From: Chloroflexota bacterium
GTDB lineage: Bacteria > Chloroflexota > Dehalococcoidia > Lucifugimonadales > UBA826
Reading direction: 5' to 3'
DNA: 40,142 nucleotides
Assembly (NCBI GenBank): GCA_003228105.1
Contig: QGNN01000013.1
Coordinates: forward strand, 1 to 40,142
In this document: positions 24,603 to 33,089 of the stretch, piece after piece
Layout of the letters: each line of letters opens with the position of its first letter
Position numbering within the stretch: position 1 is the first letter of the stretch
Made by a program: the position numbers and the translations under genes
The notes under the pieces: model-generated
The model's database searches: none
Told to the model about the DNA's origin: nothing
Seen by the model: the letters and a program-made list of their open reading frames with translations, nothing else

Positions 24603-26096
24603 TTGCCGACACTAGCAGACCTAATAACAAATCACCCATCGAATAAGAATGCAATTCTAATACCCGGCGGACCAACAACAACTTACGGCGAGTTTGCTGA
24701 CCAGATAGAAAAAATAGCAGAAATACTTTCTGCGGCTGGTGTAGAAAAAGGTCGCACCGTTTCAATCGTACTTGGAAATGGTCTAGATTTTATGATTACC
24801 TTTCTCGCAGTAACGAGATCCGGCGCAATTGCAGCTCCTTTAAACTCAGCCTATACAAATGAAGAATTCAAGTTTTATATGGAAGATACTGAATCTCAGC
24901 TGGTTATTATTGCTCCAGGTGCAGATGTTGCGAAACAAGCAGCTGATGAATTGAATATCCCTGTTGCTGAAGTCAATTTAGATAATCAAGGCCAACTCTC
25001 AATATCAAAGTCAGGATCCTTATTAACGGCGAGGTCTACCGTTTCAGCTCCTTCAGAAGATGACGTAGCTCTTTTCCTTCACACATCAGGCACCACCAGC
25101 AAGCCAAAAGGGGTTCCCTTGACCCACGGTAACTTGATGGCATCTTTACAAAATATAGTGAATACCTACAATCTCACAGAAGATGATTTGGCAATGGTTG
25201 TTATGCCGTTGTTCCATGTCCACGGACTTATAGGGGTTTCACTATCTACTATGAAAAGTGGTGGCAGCATGGTGATCCCACCGAGATTTAGTGCTAGCAA
25301 TTTTTGGCAAATACAGGCAAGCACAAATGCCACATGGTATTCAGCGGTGCCCACTATTCACCAGATATTGTTGATGAGAGCAGATGAAGACGATGCACCT
25401 AGTCAATCATTTCGTTTTATACGATCTTGCTCTGCCGCATTGGCGCCTTCAGTTTTCAATGACCTTGAGAATAGGTTTGGCGCTCCTGTATTAGAAGCCT
25501 ACGGTATGACTGAGGCATCTCACCAAATGTCGTCAAATCTCTTACCTCCTGGGCCTAGAAATCCTGGCACCGTTGGAAAAGCGACTGGTATCGAAATCGG
25601 TATTATGGATGAACATGGCACCCTTCTAGCAACAAACCAAACTGGGGAGGTTGTTATAAAAGGCCCGAATGTCACTCATGGCTATCACAATAACCCTTCT
25701 GCCAATGAAGAGGCATTCACTAATGGTTGGTTTAGAACCGGTGACCAAGGAATTCTGTCTAAGGAATCAATACTCACCCTGACTGGAAGACTCAAGGAAC
25801 TCATCAACCGTGGGGGCGAAAAAATTTCGCCACTAGAAATTGATGCCGCGATACTGCGGCACCCAAATGTTTTAGAGGCCGTCTGTTTCGGGGTCCCTGA
25901 TGAAAAATATGGGGAAGCAGTACAGGCAGCTGTAGTAATTTCCTCGGGAACAAGTGAAAGTGAGATCCAGTCCTTCTGCAGCCAACATTTGGCCAATTTC
26001 AAAATCCCAGACCGTGTTTATATAGTTAGCGAATTACCAAGAACAGCTACCGGGAAAATTCAACGGAGGCATGTAGCCGCCAAGTTTGCAGAATAA
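24603..26096 (+). CDS. AMP-dependent acyl-CoA synthetase, oxalate-CoA-ligase-like
   Basis: A 497-residue ANL-superfamily ligase. Motif A3 reads FLHTSGTTSKPKGVPLTHGNL in outline (about residues 157-177), motif A5 AYGMTEASHQMSS, motif A7 WFRTGDQG, A8 GRLKELINRGGEKISP, and the catalytic A10 lysine lies in RTATGKIQRR. Several stretches (IAAPLNSAYTNEEFKFYMED, MTEASHQMSSNLLPPG) resemble AAE3/Pcs60-type oxalyl-CoA synthetases more than fatty-acid ligases. TTG start with AAGGAGGG ahead. It would activate a short (di)carboxylic acid with ATP and CoA. No oxalyl-CoA decarboxylase is nearby, so oxalate is only a suggestion. Confidence 0.85.
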   Translation: MPTLADLITNHPSNKNAILIPGGPTTTYGEFADQIEKIAEILSAAGVEKGRTVSIVLGNGLDFMITFLAVTRSGAIAAPLNSAYTNEEFKFYMEDTESQLVIIAPGADVAKQAADELNIPVAEVNLDNQGQLSISKSGSLLTARSTVSAPSEDDVALFLHTSGTTSKPKGVPLTHGNLMASLQNIVNTYNLTEDDLAMVVMPLFHVHGLIGVSLSTMKSGGSMVIPPRFSASNFWQIQASTNATWYSAVPTIHQILLMRADEDDAPSQSFRFIRSCSAALAPSVFNDLENRFGAPVLEAYGMTEASHQMSSNLLPPGPRNPGTVGKATGIEIGIMDEHGTLLATNQTGEVVIKGPNVTHGYHNNPSANEEAFTNGWFRTGDQGILSKESILTLTGRLKELINRGGEKISPLEIDAAILRHPNVLEAVCFGVPDEKYGEAVQAAVVISSGTSESEIQSFCSQHLANFKIPDRVYIVSELPRTATGKIQRRHVAAKFAE

Positions 26097-26117
26097 GAAC
26101 TAGACAAGGTGAATTGA

Positions 26118-26858
26118 ATGAACGAAATAAACCTATCTCAAGTAAAGGCTATGACTTTCGACGTTTTCGGTACTGTTGTTGATTGGCGAAGGAGCATCGC
26201 TAGAGAAATACAGGAATTAGGTCAAAAAAAGGGATTCGATTTAGACTGGAATTCATTCGCTGATGAATGGCGTTCAGGATACGCTCCCTCAATGAACAAG
26301 GTAAGAAACGGGGAGATGCCCTGGACTAAAATAGATAACCTCCACCGTATGATATTGGATGAATTATTGTCGAAGCATAAAATCTCCATTCTTTCCGAAG
26401 AGGAAATAGATAGCCTGAACAAAGCTTGGCATCGATTGGATCCGTGGCCTGATTCGGTTGAGGGTCTCACGCTTTTGAAAAGAAATTACATTATCAGCTC
26501 ACTTTCAAATGGTAATGTTGCTCTACTCGTTAACATGGCCAAATATGGGGGGTTGCCATGGGATGTGGTACTTTCTGCCGAATTTTCAAAACACTATAAA
26601 CCAGATCCAGAGTCTTATTTGAGTACAGGTGAATATCTTGGGATTCCAATAAATCAAGTAATGATGGTTGCGGCCCACAAAAACGATTTAAAATCAGCCA
26701 AAAGTAACGGAATGATGACCGGCTATGTCCCGAGAGCCAAAGAACACGGAGAAAATACGGTTGCCGATTACGCTGAAGAAGACTATATAGACATAATGGC
26801 CGATGATTTTATAGATTTGTCCCAAAAGATGTCCGCTACAAAAGAAACCAACTCATAG
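26118..26858 (+). CDS. Haloacid dehalogenase, type II (HAD superfamily)
   Basis: A 246-residue HAD enzyme. Motif I is TFDVFGTVVDWR (nucleophile Asp in DVFGT), motif II SSLSNGN, motif III Lys in KHYKPDPES, and motif IV VAAHKNDLKSAKSNG. These match 2-haloacid dehalogenases, which release halide from L-2-haloacids. Asn/Asp in the AAHKNDL motif is typical of type II. A 21-base gap follows the acyl-CoA ligase, so it may be in the same operon. Many close relatives are not proven dehalogenases. Confidence 0.85.
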   Translation: MNEINLSQVKAMTFDVFGTVVDWRRSIAREIQELGQKKGFDLDWNSFADEWRSGYAPSMNKVRNGEMPWTKIDNLHRMILDELLSKHKISILSEEEIDSLNKAWHRLDPWPDSVEGLTLLKRNYIISSLSNGNVALLVNMAKYGGLPWDVVLSAEFSKHYKPDPESYLSTGEYLGIPINQVMMVAAHKNDLKSAKSNGMMTGYVPRAKEHGENTVADYAEEDYIDIMADDFIDLSQKMSATKETNS

Positions 26859-26871
26859 TCATCAGAACCTC

Positions 26872-28068
26872 ATGACCACGTCATCTGGAAATATCCTGCT
26901 TATCCAATCTGGAGGGTGCACCCCAGTAATAAACAGTACTCTGGCTGGGCTCATTAAAAATGGGCAAACTCTTTATCCAAAAAGTCGGATTTACGGTGGC
27001 ATTCATGGAATCACGGGAGTTATCGACGGCAAAATCCCGGATATTACCGAATTGTCTAACTCACAGTTAAAATCTTTGGCAAAAATGCCCGGTGCAGCTT
27101 TGGGAAGTAGCAGACATAAGTTACTCCCTAATGATATTGAACCTTTATTAAAAACATTAAAGGCTCACAACATAAGAATCCTCCACATAATCGGTGGAAA
27201 TGATTCAGCGGCAACGGGACTAAGCGTTTCGGAGTCAGCTAGAGCGGATAAATATGAATTACAAGTCATTAACCTTCCAAAGACGATAGACAACGACATA
27301 GTTCTTACCGATCACTCTCCAGGCTACGGAAGCGCCGCACGATTCATAAGCCAAGCCACTTTCGGTGTTGGTAGAGACGCAGAAGCTATGGGAATAAACT
27401 CACCTATTTGTATTCTTGAAGTCATGGGTAGGGATTCTGGATGGTTGGCAGCCGCTAGCTCCTTCTATAAAAAAACTGACCGCGACGCTCCACATTTCAT
27501 AGGAATACCGGAAGTTATATTTTCAGAGGAAAACTTCTTAATTTCCATTGAAAACGCATATAGAAGTTACGGATATGCAGTAGCGGTGGTTTCAGAAAAA
27601 ATAAGGTCCCGGGAAGGTAATTTAAGTAGAGAAAACCCGCCGACCTTCACTGATAATTTCGGCCACAGTTATTTTGAAAGCCCTGGTAAATATTTGTTGG
27701 ATCTTGTTGAGAAAAGATTAGAAGTCAGATGTAGATGGGAAAAACCAGGTACTATCCAGAGATCCTTAATGGACGCAGTGTCTACAACTGATCGTATAGA
27801 GGCCTATGAAATAGGCCAAAAGGCAATGGAAATGGCCCGATCTGAAATGAATGAGGTAATCCCTACGATAATCCGTGCTAATAATCAAAAATACGAATAT
27901 TCTATGGGTTCAGCTAGCCTGAAAGATGTAGCCGGTAAAATAAAATATTTACCTGAAAAGTACAGACCAAATGAACAAGGATTTACAAACGAATTATTTA
28001 AATCCTACCTCAGGCCTTTATTAGGAAATCCAATACACGATACTGAACCCATCTTTAACTTACTTTGA
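26872..28068 (+). CDS. 6-phosphofructokinase, likely PPi-dependent type
   Basis: A 398-residue phosphofructokinase. N-terminal LIQSGGCTPVINSTLAGL, then IIGGNDSAATG (G108-S112), LPKTIDNDI (residues 135-143), DHSPGYGSAARFISQ and EVMGRDSGWLAAAS. Asp111, at the position of E. coli Gly104, and Lys137 after PK are features of PPi-using enzymes. The position before it is Asn110, where ATP-type enzymes carry Asp103. The overall length and C-terminal half also fit the PPi or unclassified group. It would phosphorylate fructose 6-phosphate for glycolysis or run reversibly with PPi. It ends 2 bases before the promoter of the SAM operon. Confidence 0.85.
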   Translation: MTTSSGNILLIQSGGCTPVINSTLAGLIKNGQTLYPKSRIYGGIHGITGVIDGKIPDITELSNSQLKSLAKMPGAALGSSRHKLLPNDIEPLLKTLKAHNIRILHIIGGNDSAATGLSVSESARADKYELQVINLPKTIDNDIVLTDHSPGYGSAARFISQATFGVGRDAEAMGINSPICILEVMGRDSGWLAAASSFYKKTDRDAPHFIGIPEVIFSEENFLISIENAYRSYGYAVAVVSEKIRSREGNLSRENPPTFTDNFGHSYFESPGKYLLDLVEKRLEVRCRWEKPGTIQRSLMDAVSTTDRIEAYEIGQKAMEMARSEMNEVIPTIIRANNQKYEYSMGSASLKDVAGKIKYLPEKYRPNEQGFTNELFKSYLRPLLGNPIHDTEPIFNLL

Positions 28069-28070
28069 AA

Positions 28071-28099
28071 TTGACGCCACTATTGCACTAAGGTACGAT
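28071..28099 (+). promoter_or_regulatory. Sigma-70-like promoter of the SAM operon
   Basis: TTGACG (28071-28076), a 17-base spacer and TACGAT (28094-28099). Transcription would begin near 28105, shortly before the riboswitch P1 stem at 28124. It starts 2 bases after the phosphofructokinase stop, so the SAM operon has its own promoter. Confidence 0.62.
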
Positions 28100-28121
28100 T
28101 TTTCCACAACATAAATATAGC

Positions 28122-28256
28122 GAACTTATCTAGAGTGGCTGAGGGGTAGGTCCTTAGGCGCCCAGCAACCGACTTTGATAAAGAACAATATAGAGGCTCT
28201 TTTTTAAATACGGTGCCAATTCCAGCGGGATAATATAGTCCCCGGAAGATGAGAGA
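28122..28256 (+). promoter_or_regulatory. SAM-I (S-box) riboswitch
   Basis: Conserved S-box elements occur in order: CTTATC for P1 (28125-28130), AGAGTGGCTGAGGGG, AGCAACC (28164-28170), GGTGCCAATTCCAGCGGG (28212-28229), and GGAAGATGAG closing P1 (28244-28253). P1 pairs 28125-28130 with 28248-28253. P4 is GGGA/TCCC. The element binds S-adenosylmethionine. When SAM is bound P1 forms, freeing the terminator strand. Without SAM, GAGAGAA (28251-28257) can pair with TTCTCTC (28282-28288) as an antiterminator. It therefore turns the MTA phosphorylase to metK operon off when SAM is plentiful. The P3 arm is AT-rich and less certain. Confidence 0.9.
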
Positions 28257-28278
28257 ACATGCAATAATTACTTTCAGT

Positions 28279-28305
28279 AACTTCTCTCTTTGGGAAGTTT
28301 TTTTT
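28279..28305 (+). terminator. Riboswitch-controlled intrinsic terminator
   Basis: An 8-bp hairpin (28279-28286 with 28292-28299, one G-T pair) and a 5-base loop is followed by an unbroken T-run ending at 28305. Its 5' strand overlaps the antiterminator pairing partner (28282-28288), as expected for a SAM-I off-switch. The first gene starts 33 bases later. Confidence 0.88.
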
Positions 28306-28337
28306 GGTGAAAGATTATCGGAACTCAAATTAACAAT

Positions 28338-29201
28338 ATGATAGAAACTGCTTTCATCGGTGGGTCTGGGGTCTATGAATTGGAAGACCTCAAAGACGTC
28401 GATACCATTGAAATCATTACCCCTTTTGGTAATACAAGTTCGGCAGTCACATTAGGGTCAATTGGAAACAAAAGAGCAGCATTCATACCAAGACATGGAG
28501 CTGATCATTCTCTATCCCCATCAGAAGTTCCCTACAAAGCTAACATTTATGCTTTAAAGACCTTGGGCGTCAAAAAAGTGGTGTCGATATCCGCGGTGGG
28601 AAGTTTAAATGAAGCAATCAAACCACTAGATGTGGTAATTCCAGACCAACTGATAGACCGAACTAAATCCAGAGAAGATACCTTCTTTGGGGATGGTCTT
28701 GTAGCTCATATAAGTTTTGCAAATCCATTCTGCAAAAATCTTTCTAAAATGATTGATTCTTTTTGTGAAAACCTAGCAATAGATCGACATTCATCTGGTA
28801 CTTACATAGCCATAGAAGGTCCTCAATTTTCCACCAAAGCTGAATCCAATTTATACAGGAATTGGGGCTGCGACATCATTGGAATGACTGCTATCCCAGA
28901 GGCTAAATTAGCTCGGGAAGCGGAGATGTGCTATGCCACGATAGCTCTTGTCACAGATTATGACTGTTGGAAGGAAGATCAAGAAGATGTAACCGCTAGC
29001 ATGGTAATTAGTAATCTCAAACAAAATGTGAAAACTTCAAAGAAGCTTATTAGTAAAATAGTGGAAAATATTAACTTATTAGGGGACGAGTGCGTATGCA
29101 ATGCATCTTTGCAGGAGGCATTGGTGACCCAACGGATTCTAGACAACCAAAAAAGCGTAAAAACCCTAGGTGTGTTGCTGCAAAAATATATACCAGCATG
29201 A
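28338..29201 (+). CDS. Methylthioadenosine phosphorylase family protein
   Basis: A 287-residue trimeric-type purine nucleoside phosphorylase/MTA phosphorylase. Phosphate site FIGGSGVYELED (residues 5-16), FIPRHGADHSLSPSEVPYKANIYALK, AVGSLNEAIKPLDVVIPDQLID, EGPQFSTKAESNLYRNWGCDIIGMT and VTDYDCWKE match MTA phosphorylases that split MTA to adenine and methylthioribose 1-phosphate. The Ser/His pattern around HSLSP fits MTA, but S-methyl-5'-thioinosine or other nucleosides remain possible. It is first in the SAM-riboswitch operon, which supports MTA. The ribosome site is weak, as only CGGAAC lies upstream. Confidence 0.9.
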   Translation: MIETAFIGGSGVYELEDLKDVDTIEIITPFGNTSSAVTLGSIGNKRAAFIPRHGADHSLSPSEVPYKANIYALKTLGVKKVVSISAVGSLNEAIKPLDVVIPDQLIDRTKSREDTFFGDGLVAHISFANPFCKNLSKMIDSFCENLAIDRHSSGTYIAIEGPQFSTKAESNLYRNWGCDIIGMTAIPEAKLAREAEMCYATIALVTDYDCWKEDQEDVTASMVISNLKQNVKTSKKLISKIVENINLLGDECVCNASLQEALVTQRILDNQKSVKTLGVLLQKYIPA

Positions 29202-29218
29202 AATTAGAGGAGTGTGTA

Positions 29219-29572
29219 ATGCCTAAACAAATGGAAGGGGAACCTTACCTTAGAATCTCGGTGGATGAGGCCGCCGGTCTACACGGTAATGAAGACATCG
29301 TTTTTGTGGACGTACGAAGAAGCGATGAATACCTTGAAGGTCATGTGGAGGGAGCCCTGTTTATAACGGTAGATGATGTTCTTGGACGCATAGAGGAGCT
29401 TCCTAGAGACAAGGATCTCTTCTTCATATGCGCCGCTGGAGTCAGAAGTGGCCTTGCTTGTGAAATGGCTGCTGCAATGGGATATGACTCATCGAAGCTA
29501 TATAACATTGAAGAAGGTACACCAACATGGATCGAACGTGGTTACCCTACTAGCCAAGGTACTGACTTATAG
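29219..29572 (+). CDS. Rhodanese-domain protein
   Basis: A 117-residue single-domain rhodanese. IVFVDVRRSDEYLEGHVEGA is the CH2A motif, and the active-site loop is FICAAGVRSGLAC, with the sulfur-carrying Cys and the following GxRS. I chose the ATG at 29219 because AGGAG lies 7 bases ahead. The in-frame ATG at 29198 overlaps the end of the previous gene. The gap to MTA phosphorylase is 17 bases and to the PfkB kinase 3 bases, so it is firmly in the operon. It moves sulfane sulfur. Its role in a SAM cycle operon is not known; handling sulfur from methylthioribose or homocysteine is a guess. Confidence 0.9.
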   Translation: MPKQMEGEPYLRISVDEAAGLHGNEDIVFVDVRRSDEYLEGHVEGALFITVDDVLGRIEELPRDKDLFFICAAGVRSGLACEMAAAMGYDSSKLYNIEEGTPTWIERGYPTSQGTDL

Positions 29573-29575
29573 TTC

Positions 29576-30514
29576 ATGTCTTTATTAGTTGTCGGGTCCG
29601 TAGCATATGATTCAGTAACAACTGCGGCAGGATCACGAACAGACTCTCTGGGGGGTTCTGCATTGTATTTCAGTGCTTCAGCAAGCTATTTTACAAATGT
29701 CAGTTTAGTAGCTGTTGTAGGGCAAGATTTTTCAGAAGCAGATAGAAAAAAATTAAGCACCCGAGATGTCGATATAAGCGGGCTTGAAACAGCAAAAGGC
29801 AAAACTTTCCGATGGGAAGGAATTTACGACACAGGAAACCTAAATTCCCGTGAGACGGTAGATACTCAATTGAATGTATTTGCCGATTTTTCTCCCTCAT
29901 TAGCAGAAAATAACATCTCACACCCCTGCTTATTCCTAGCAAATATCGATCCCGTATTACAACGCGAGGTGCTAACACAGATGAATCCTAAACCAAGGAT
30001 TGTGGCACTCGACACTATGGATTATTGGATCAATGACCATAAAGACAATTTAAGAAAAACAATTGAAAACGTTGATTTACTCTTTATGGATGAAACGGAG
30101 ATTAAATCTTTCACTTCCAAACCCAACATATTTTCTGCAGCCCAAGCCGTTCGAGATATGGGACCACGTTTAGTTATTGTGAAAAGAGGTGAATACGGGG
30201 CCGTAATGTTTAATGAAGGAGACGTATTCTCGGTGCCTGCCTTCCCTGTAGAAGACGTCATAGACCCCACTGGGGCAGGCGACTCCTTTGCTGGTGGGTT
30301 CATGGGATATTTATCCAATATGAACGATTTTTCACCGGAAACTCTCAGAAGAGCTGCTGTGATCGCATCTGTAATGGGATCCTTCACAGTTGAAGGGTTT
30401 AGCACCGATCGAGTCGGTAAACTTACCCGTTTGGAAATTGAAGATAGGTTCCGCGGTATAGCAGGTATGACCTATGTTAAACCCCTAGAAAACCAAGAAG
30501 AGCTATTTAGTTAA
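29576..30514 (+). CDS. PfkB-family kinase, candidate adenosine kinase
   Basis: A 312-residue ribokinase-fold kinase. N-terminal [15 protein letters not shown] and [15 protein letters not shown] (substrate-binding GG), [11 protein letters not shown], and the C-terminal [17 protein letters not shown] with the catalytic Asp (GAGDSF) and anion hole are clear. Its place between MTA phosphorylase and SAH hydrolase, under a SAM riboswitch, suggests it phosphorylates the adenosine released by SAH hydrolase and so pulls that reversible reaction forward. This is inference from context; sugars are the default substrates of many PfkB members. It is 3 bases after the rhodanese stop. Confidence 0.85.
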   Translation: MSLLVVGSVAYDSVTTAAGSRTDSLGGSALYFSASASYFTNVSLVAVVGQDFSEADRKKLSTRDVDISGLETAKGKTFRWEGIYDTGNLNSRETVDTQLNVFADFSPSLAENNISHPCLFLANIDPVLQREVLTQMNPKPRIVALDTMDYWINDHKDNLRKTIENVDLLFMDETEIKSFTSKPNIFSAAQAVRDMGPRLVIVKRGEYGAVMFNEGDVFSVPAFPVEDVIDPTGAGDSFAGGFMGYLSNMNDFSPETLRRAAVIASVMGSFTVEGFSTDRVGKLTRLEIEDRFRGIAGMTYVKPLENQEELFS

Positions 30515-30545
30515 ACAATTTAAGAGTGAACACAGGAGCAATAGA

Positions 30546-31817
30546 TTGGGAACGACAAACTCACCCGGAGACGTCAAAGATATTACTTTGGCATCTGAAG
30601 GGGTCCGACGGATCAACTGGGCTGAACGCGAAATGCCCGTGTTACGACAAATTAAAGAACGATTCATTAAAGAAAAGCCCCTTAAAGGGCTTAGAATCGC
30701 AGGATGCTTGCACGTAACTTCCGAGACCGCAAATTTGGCAATAACCTTGCGAGATGGTGGTGCTGAGGTATTTTTATGCGCAAGTAACCCTTTAAGTACT
30801 CAGGATGACGTGGCGGCAGCTTTAGTGTCAGAGTATGGAATTCCTACCTATGCCATAAAAGGGGAGAACACTGACATTTATTATCAGCATATTATCTCGG
30901 TCCTAAATACCAAACCACATATGACAATGGATGACGGAGCCGATTTGGTAGCCACTTTGCACGGTGATCGTACTGACCTAATGGAAAACATTATAGGTGG
31001 CATGGAGGAAACTACAACCGGAGTAATTAGGTTAAAAAGTCTAGCCGACGAAGGTAACCTCAAATATCCGGTGATTGCTGTCAACGATGCTGATACCAAG
31101 CATTTTTTTGACAATCGTTATGGTACCGGCCAAAGTACTTTAGATGGCATAACAAGGGCAACAAACGTCCTCTGGGCAGGTAAAACTGTTGTAGTTATCG
31201 GCTACGGCTGGTGTGGCCGGGGAGTGGCTATGAGGGCTAGAGGAATGGGTGGTAATACCGTCGTATGTGAAGTTAATTCCATAAAAGCCCTTGAGGCAGC
31301 AATGGACGGTCATCAGGTCATGAAAATGGAAAAAGCGGCTAAAATAGGTGACATTTTCATAACAGTAACTGGTGGTATGAAGGCCATTGATAGAAAACAT
31401 GTTGCGAACATGAAAGATGGGGTATTGCTGGCCAATAGTGGGCACTTCAATGTCGAAATAGACATTGAAGGAATGGATGAGATTTCAGATAGTAAAAGTG
31501 AAGTCAAACCGTTTGTAGAACAATACACCCTAACCAATGGCAACCGAATAAATTTACTAGCTGAAGGACGCCTTATCAACTTGGCTGCAGCAGAAGGTCA
31601 CCCCTCCGCCGTTATGGATATGAGTTTCGCAGATCAGTCCCTATCCGCAGAGTTCGTAGCCAAAGAGTATAAAAATCTGGAAAATCAAGTTTATGTGGTG
31701 CCAAGAGAAATTGACGATGAAGTAGGGAGATTAAAATTGCTGTCAATGGGTATAGCGATTGATGAGCTCACAGCGGAGCAAGAAAAATACCTAAACAGCT
31801 GGAACGTTGGTACCTAA
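30546..31817 (+). CDS. ahcY: Adenosylhomocysteinase
   Basis: A 423-residue SAH hydrolase that splits S-adenosylhomocysteine to homocysteine and adenosine with bound NAD. Marks are [32 protein letters not shown] (shown in outline), [12 protein letters not shown], the catalytic block [17 protein letters not shown], and the NAD site [20 protein letters not shown]. It lacks the roughly 40-residue insertion of long bacterial forms. The TTG at 30546 is chosen because AGGAG lies 7 bases ahead. It is fourth in the SAM-riboswitch operon, 31 bases after the PfkB gene. Removing SAH relieves inhibition of methyltransferases. Confidence 0.96.
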   Translation: MGTTNSPGDVKDITLASEGVRRINWAEREMPVLRQIKERFIKEKPLKGLRIAGCLHVTSETANLAITLRDGGAEVFLCASNPLSTQDDVAAALVSEYGIPTYAIKGENTDIYYQHIISVLNTKPHMTMDDGADLVATLHGDRTDLMENIIGGMEETTTGVIRLKSLADEGNLKYPVIAVNDADTKHFFDNRYGTGQSTLDGITRATNVLWAGKTVVVIGYGWCGRGVAMRARGMGGNTVVCEVNSIKALEAAMDGHQVMKMEKAAKIGDIFITVTGGMKAIDRKHVANMKDGVLLANSGHFNVEIDIEGMDEISDSKSEVKPFVEQYTLTNGNRINLLAEGRLINLAAAEGHPSAVMDMSFADQSLSAEFVAKEYKNLENQVYVVPREIDDEVGRLKLLSMGIAIDELTAEQEKYLNSWNVGT

Positions 31818-31857
31818 TCAAAATCAAATTGGTGGTTTATCACTTGGAGATTGAATT

Positions 31858-33069
31858 ATGAGTTTAAATTTCATGGAATCTGAATCATACTTATTAACTT
31901 CGGAATCAGTAACTGAAGGACATCCTGACAAGATATGTGACCAGATTTCCGACGGTGTTCTAGACGCTATGATTAAATTAGACCCTAGGGCCAGAGTGGC
32001 ATGTGAAGTCGCTTGTACCACGGGGCTAGTGGTAGTGATGGGGGAAATAAGTATATCTGAAGGGTATGTTGATATTCCTGGGTTGGTCAGAAACACAATT
32101 AAAAACATTGGATATACCGATCCAGCCTACGGTTTCGACTATCAAACCTGCGGGGTGATGGTTGCCATCGATGAGCAATCATCTGATATATCTGAAGGCG
32201 TTAGCAATGCTTTGGAAACCAGGTCAAAAGACATGTCAGATGATGAAGTTGAATCATTGGGAGCCGGAGACCAGGGAATGATGGTGGGGTTTGCATGTGA
32301 CGAGACTCCAGAATTGATGCCACTCCCAATGGCGCTTTCTCACCAATTAACAAAAAAACTGTCAGAAGTAAGGAAAAGTGGTGAATTACAATATCTTCGC
32401 CCAGATGGTAAATCCCAAGTCACAGTAGAATATTCCAAAGGCAAACCCAAACGTGTGCATACCGTTCTCCTTAGCACCCAGCATGATCCAGATGTAGCGA
32501 ACGAAATCATTGAAAAAGATCTCATTGAAAAGATAATCAAGGATATAATCCCTAAAGATTTACTTATCGACACCCGCTTCATTGTAAATCCGTCTGGAAG
32601 GTTTGTTATAGGTGGACCTGTCGGGGATACTGGCTTAACCGGTAGAAAAATATTGGTTGACACATACGGTGGAATGGCAAGACATGGTGGCGGTGCATTT
32701 TCAGGAAAGGACCCAACAAAGGTCGATAGGTCCGCTGCCTACGCAGCGAGATGGGTAGCTAAGAATTTAGTAGCTGCTGACGTTGCAAGTAGAGCTGAAG
32801 TCCAAGTATCTTATGCAATCGGAATCTCAGCTCCTATATCCGTCTCAGTGGAAACTTTTGGTACAAACAAAATTTCAAACCAGGAAATCGACCAGATAGT
32901 AGAAACACATTTTGATCTGAGGCCAGGGGCAATAATAAGGGATCTAGATCTCAGGCAGCCGATATATGCCCAGACAGCATCATATGGACACTTCGGAAGA
33001 ACTGACATTGACCTACCTTGGGAGAGAACCAATAAAGTTGAAGATATTAAAAAAGCCATAAACCTTTAA
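31858..33069 (+). CDS. metK: S-adenosylmethionine synthetase
   Basis: A 403-residue MetK that makes SAM from methionine and ATP. The three-domain family marks are [16 protein letters not shown] at the N-terminus, [16 protein letters not shown], the [19 protein letters not shown] block, [26 protein letters not shown] (catalytic and phosphate loops, given in outline), and C-terminal [14 protein letters not shown]. Length is standard. TGGAGA lies about 10 bases before the ATG. As the enzyme whose product the riboswitch senses, it closes the feedback loop of the operon. Confidence 0.97.
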   Translation: MSLNFMESESYLLTSESVTEGHPDKICDQISDGVLDAMIKLDPRARVACEVACTTGLVVVMGEISISEGYVDIPGLVRNTIKNIGYTDPAYGFDYQTCGVMVAIDEQSSDISEGVSNALETRSKDMSDDEVESLGAGDQGMMVGFACDETPELMPLPMALSHQLTKKLSEVRKSGELQYLRPDGKSQVTVEYSKGKPKRVHTVLLSTQHDPDVANEIIEKDLIEKIIKDIIPKDLLIDTRFIVNPSGRFVIGGPVGDTGLTGRKILVDTYGGMARHGGGAFSGKDPTKVDRSAAYAARWVAKNLVAADVASRAEVQVSYAIGISAPISVSVETFGTNKISNQEIDQIVETHFDLRPGAIIRDLDLRQPIYAQTASYGHFGRTDIDLPWERTNKVEDIKKAINL

Positions 33070-33076
33070 TAAATTT

Positions 33077-33085
33077 GGGGGGGGG
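33077..33085 (+). repeat. G9 homopolymer before the phosphohexomutase
   Basis: Nine consecutive G lie 5 bases before the chosen TTG start of the mutase gene, 7 bases after the metK stop. Part of it can act as a Shine-Dalgarno sequence. Runs of this length are prone to slippage and could alter the ribosome-site spacing; they are also prone to sequencing error. Confidence 0.8.
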
Positions 33086-33089
33086 TGTC

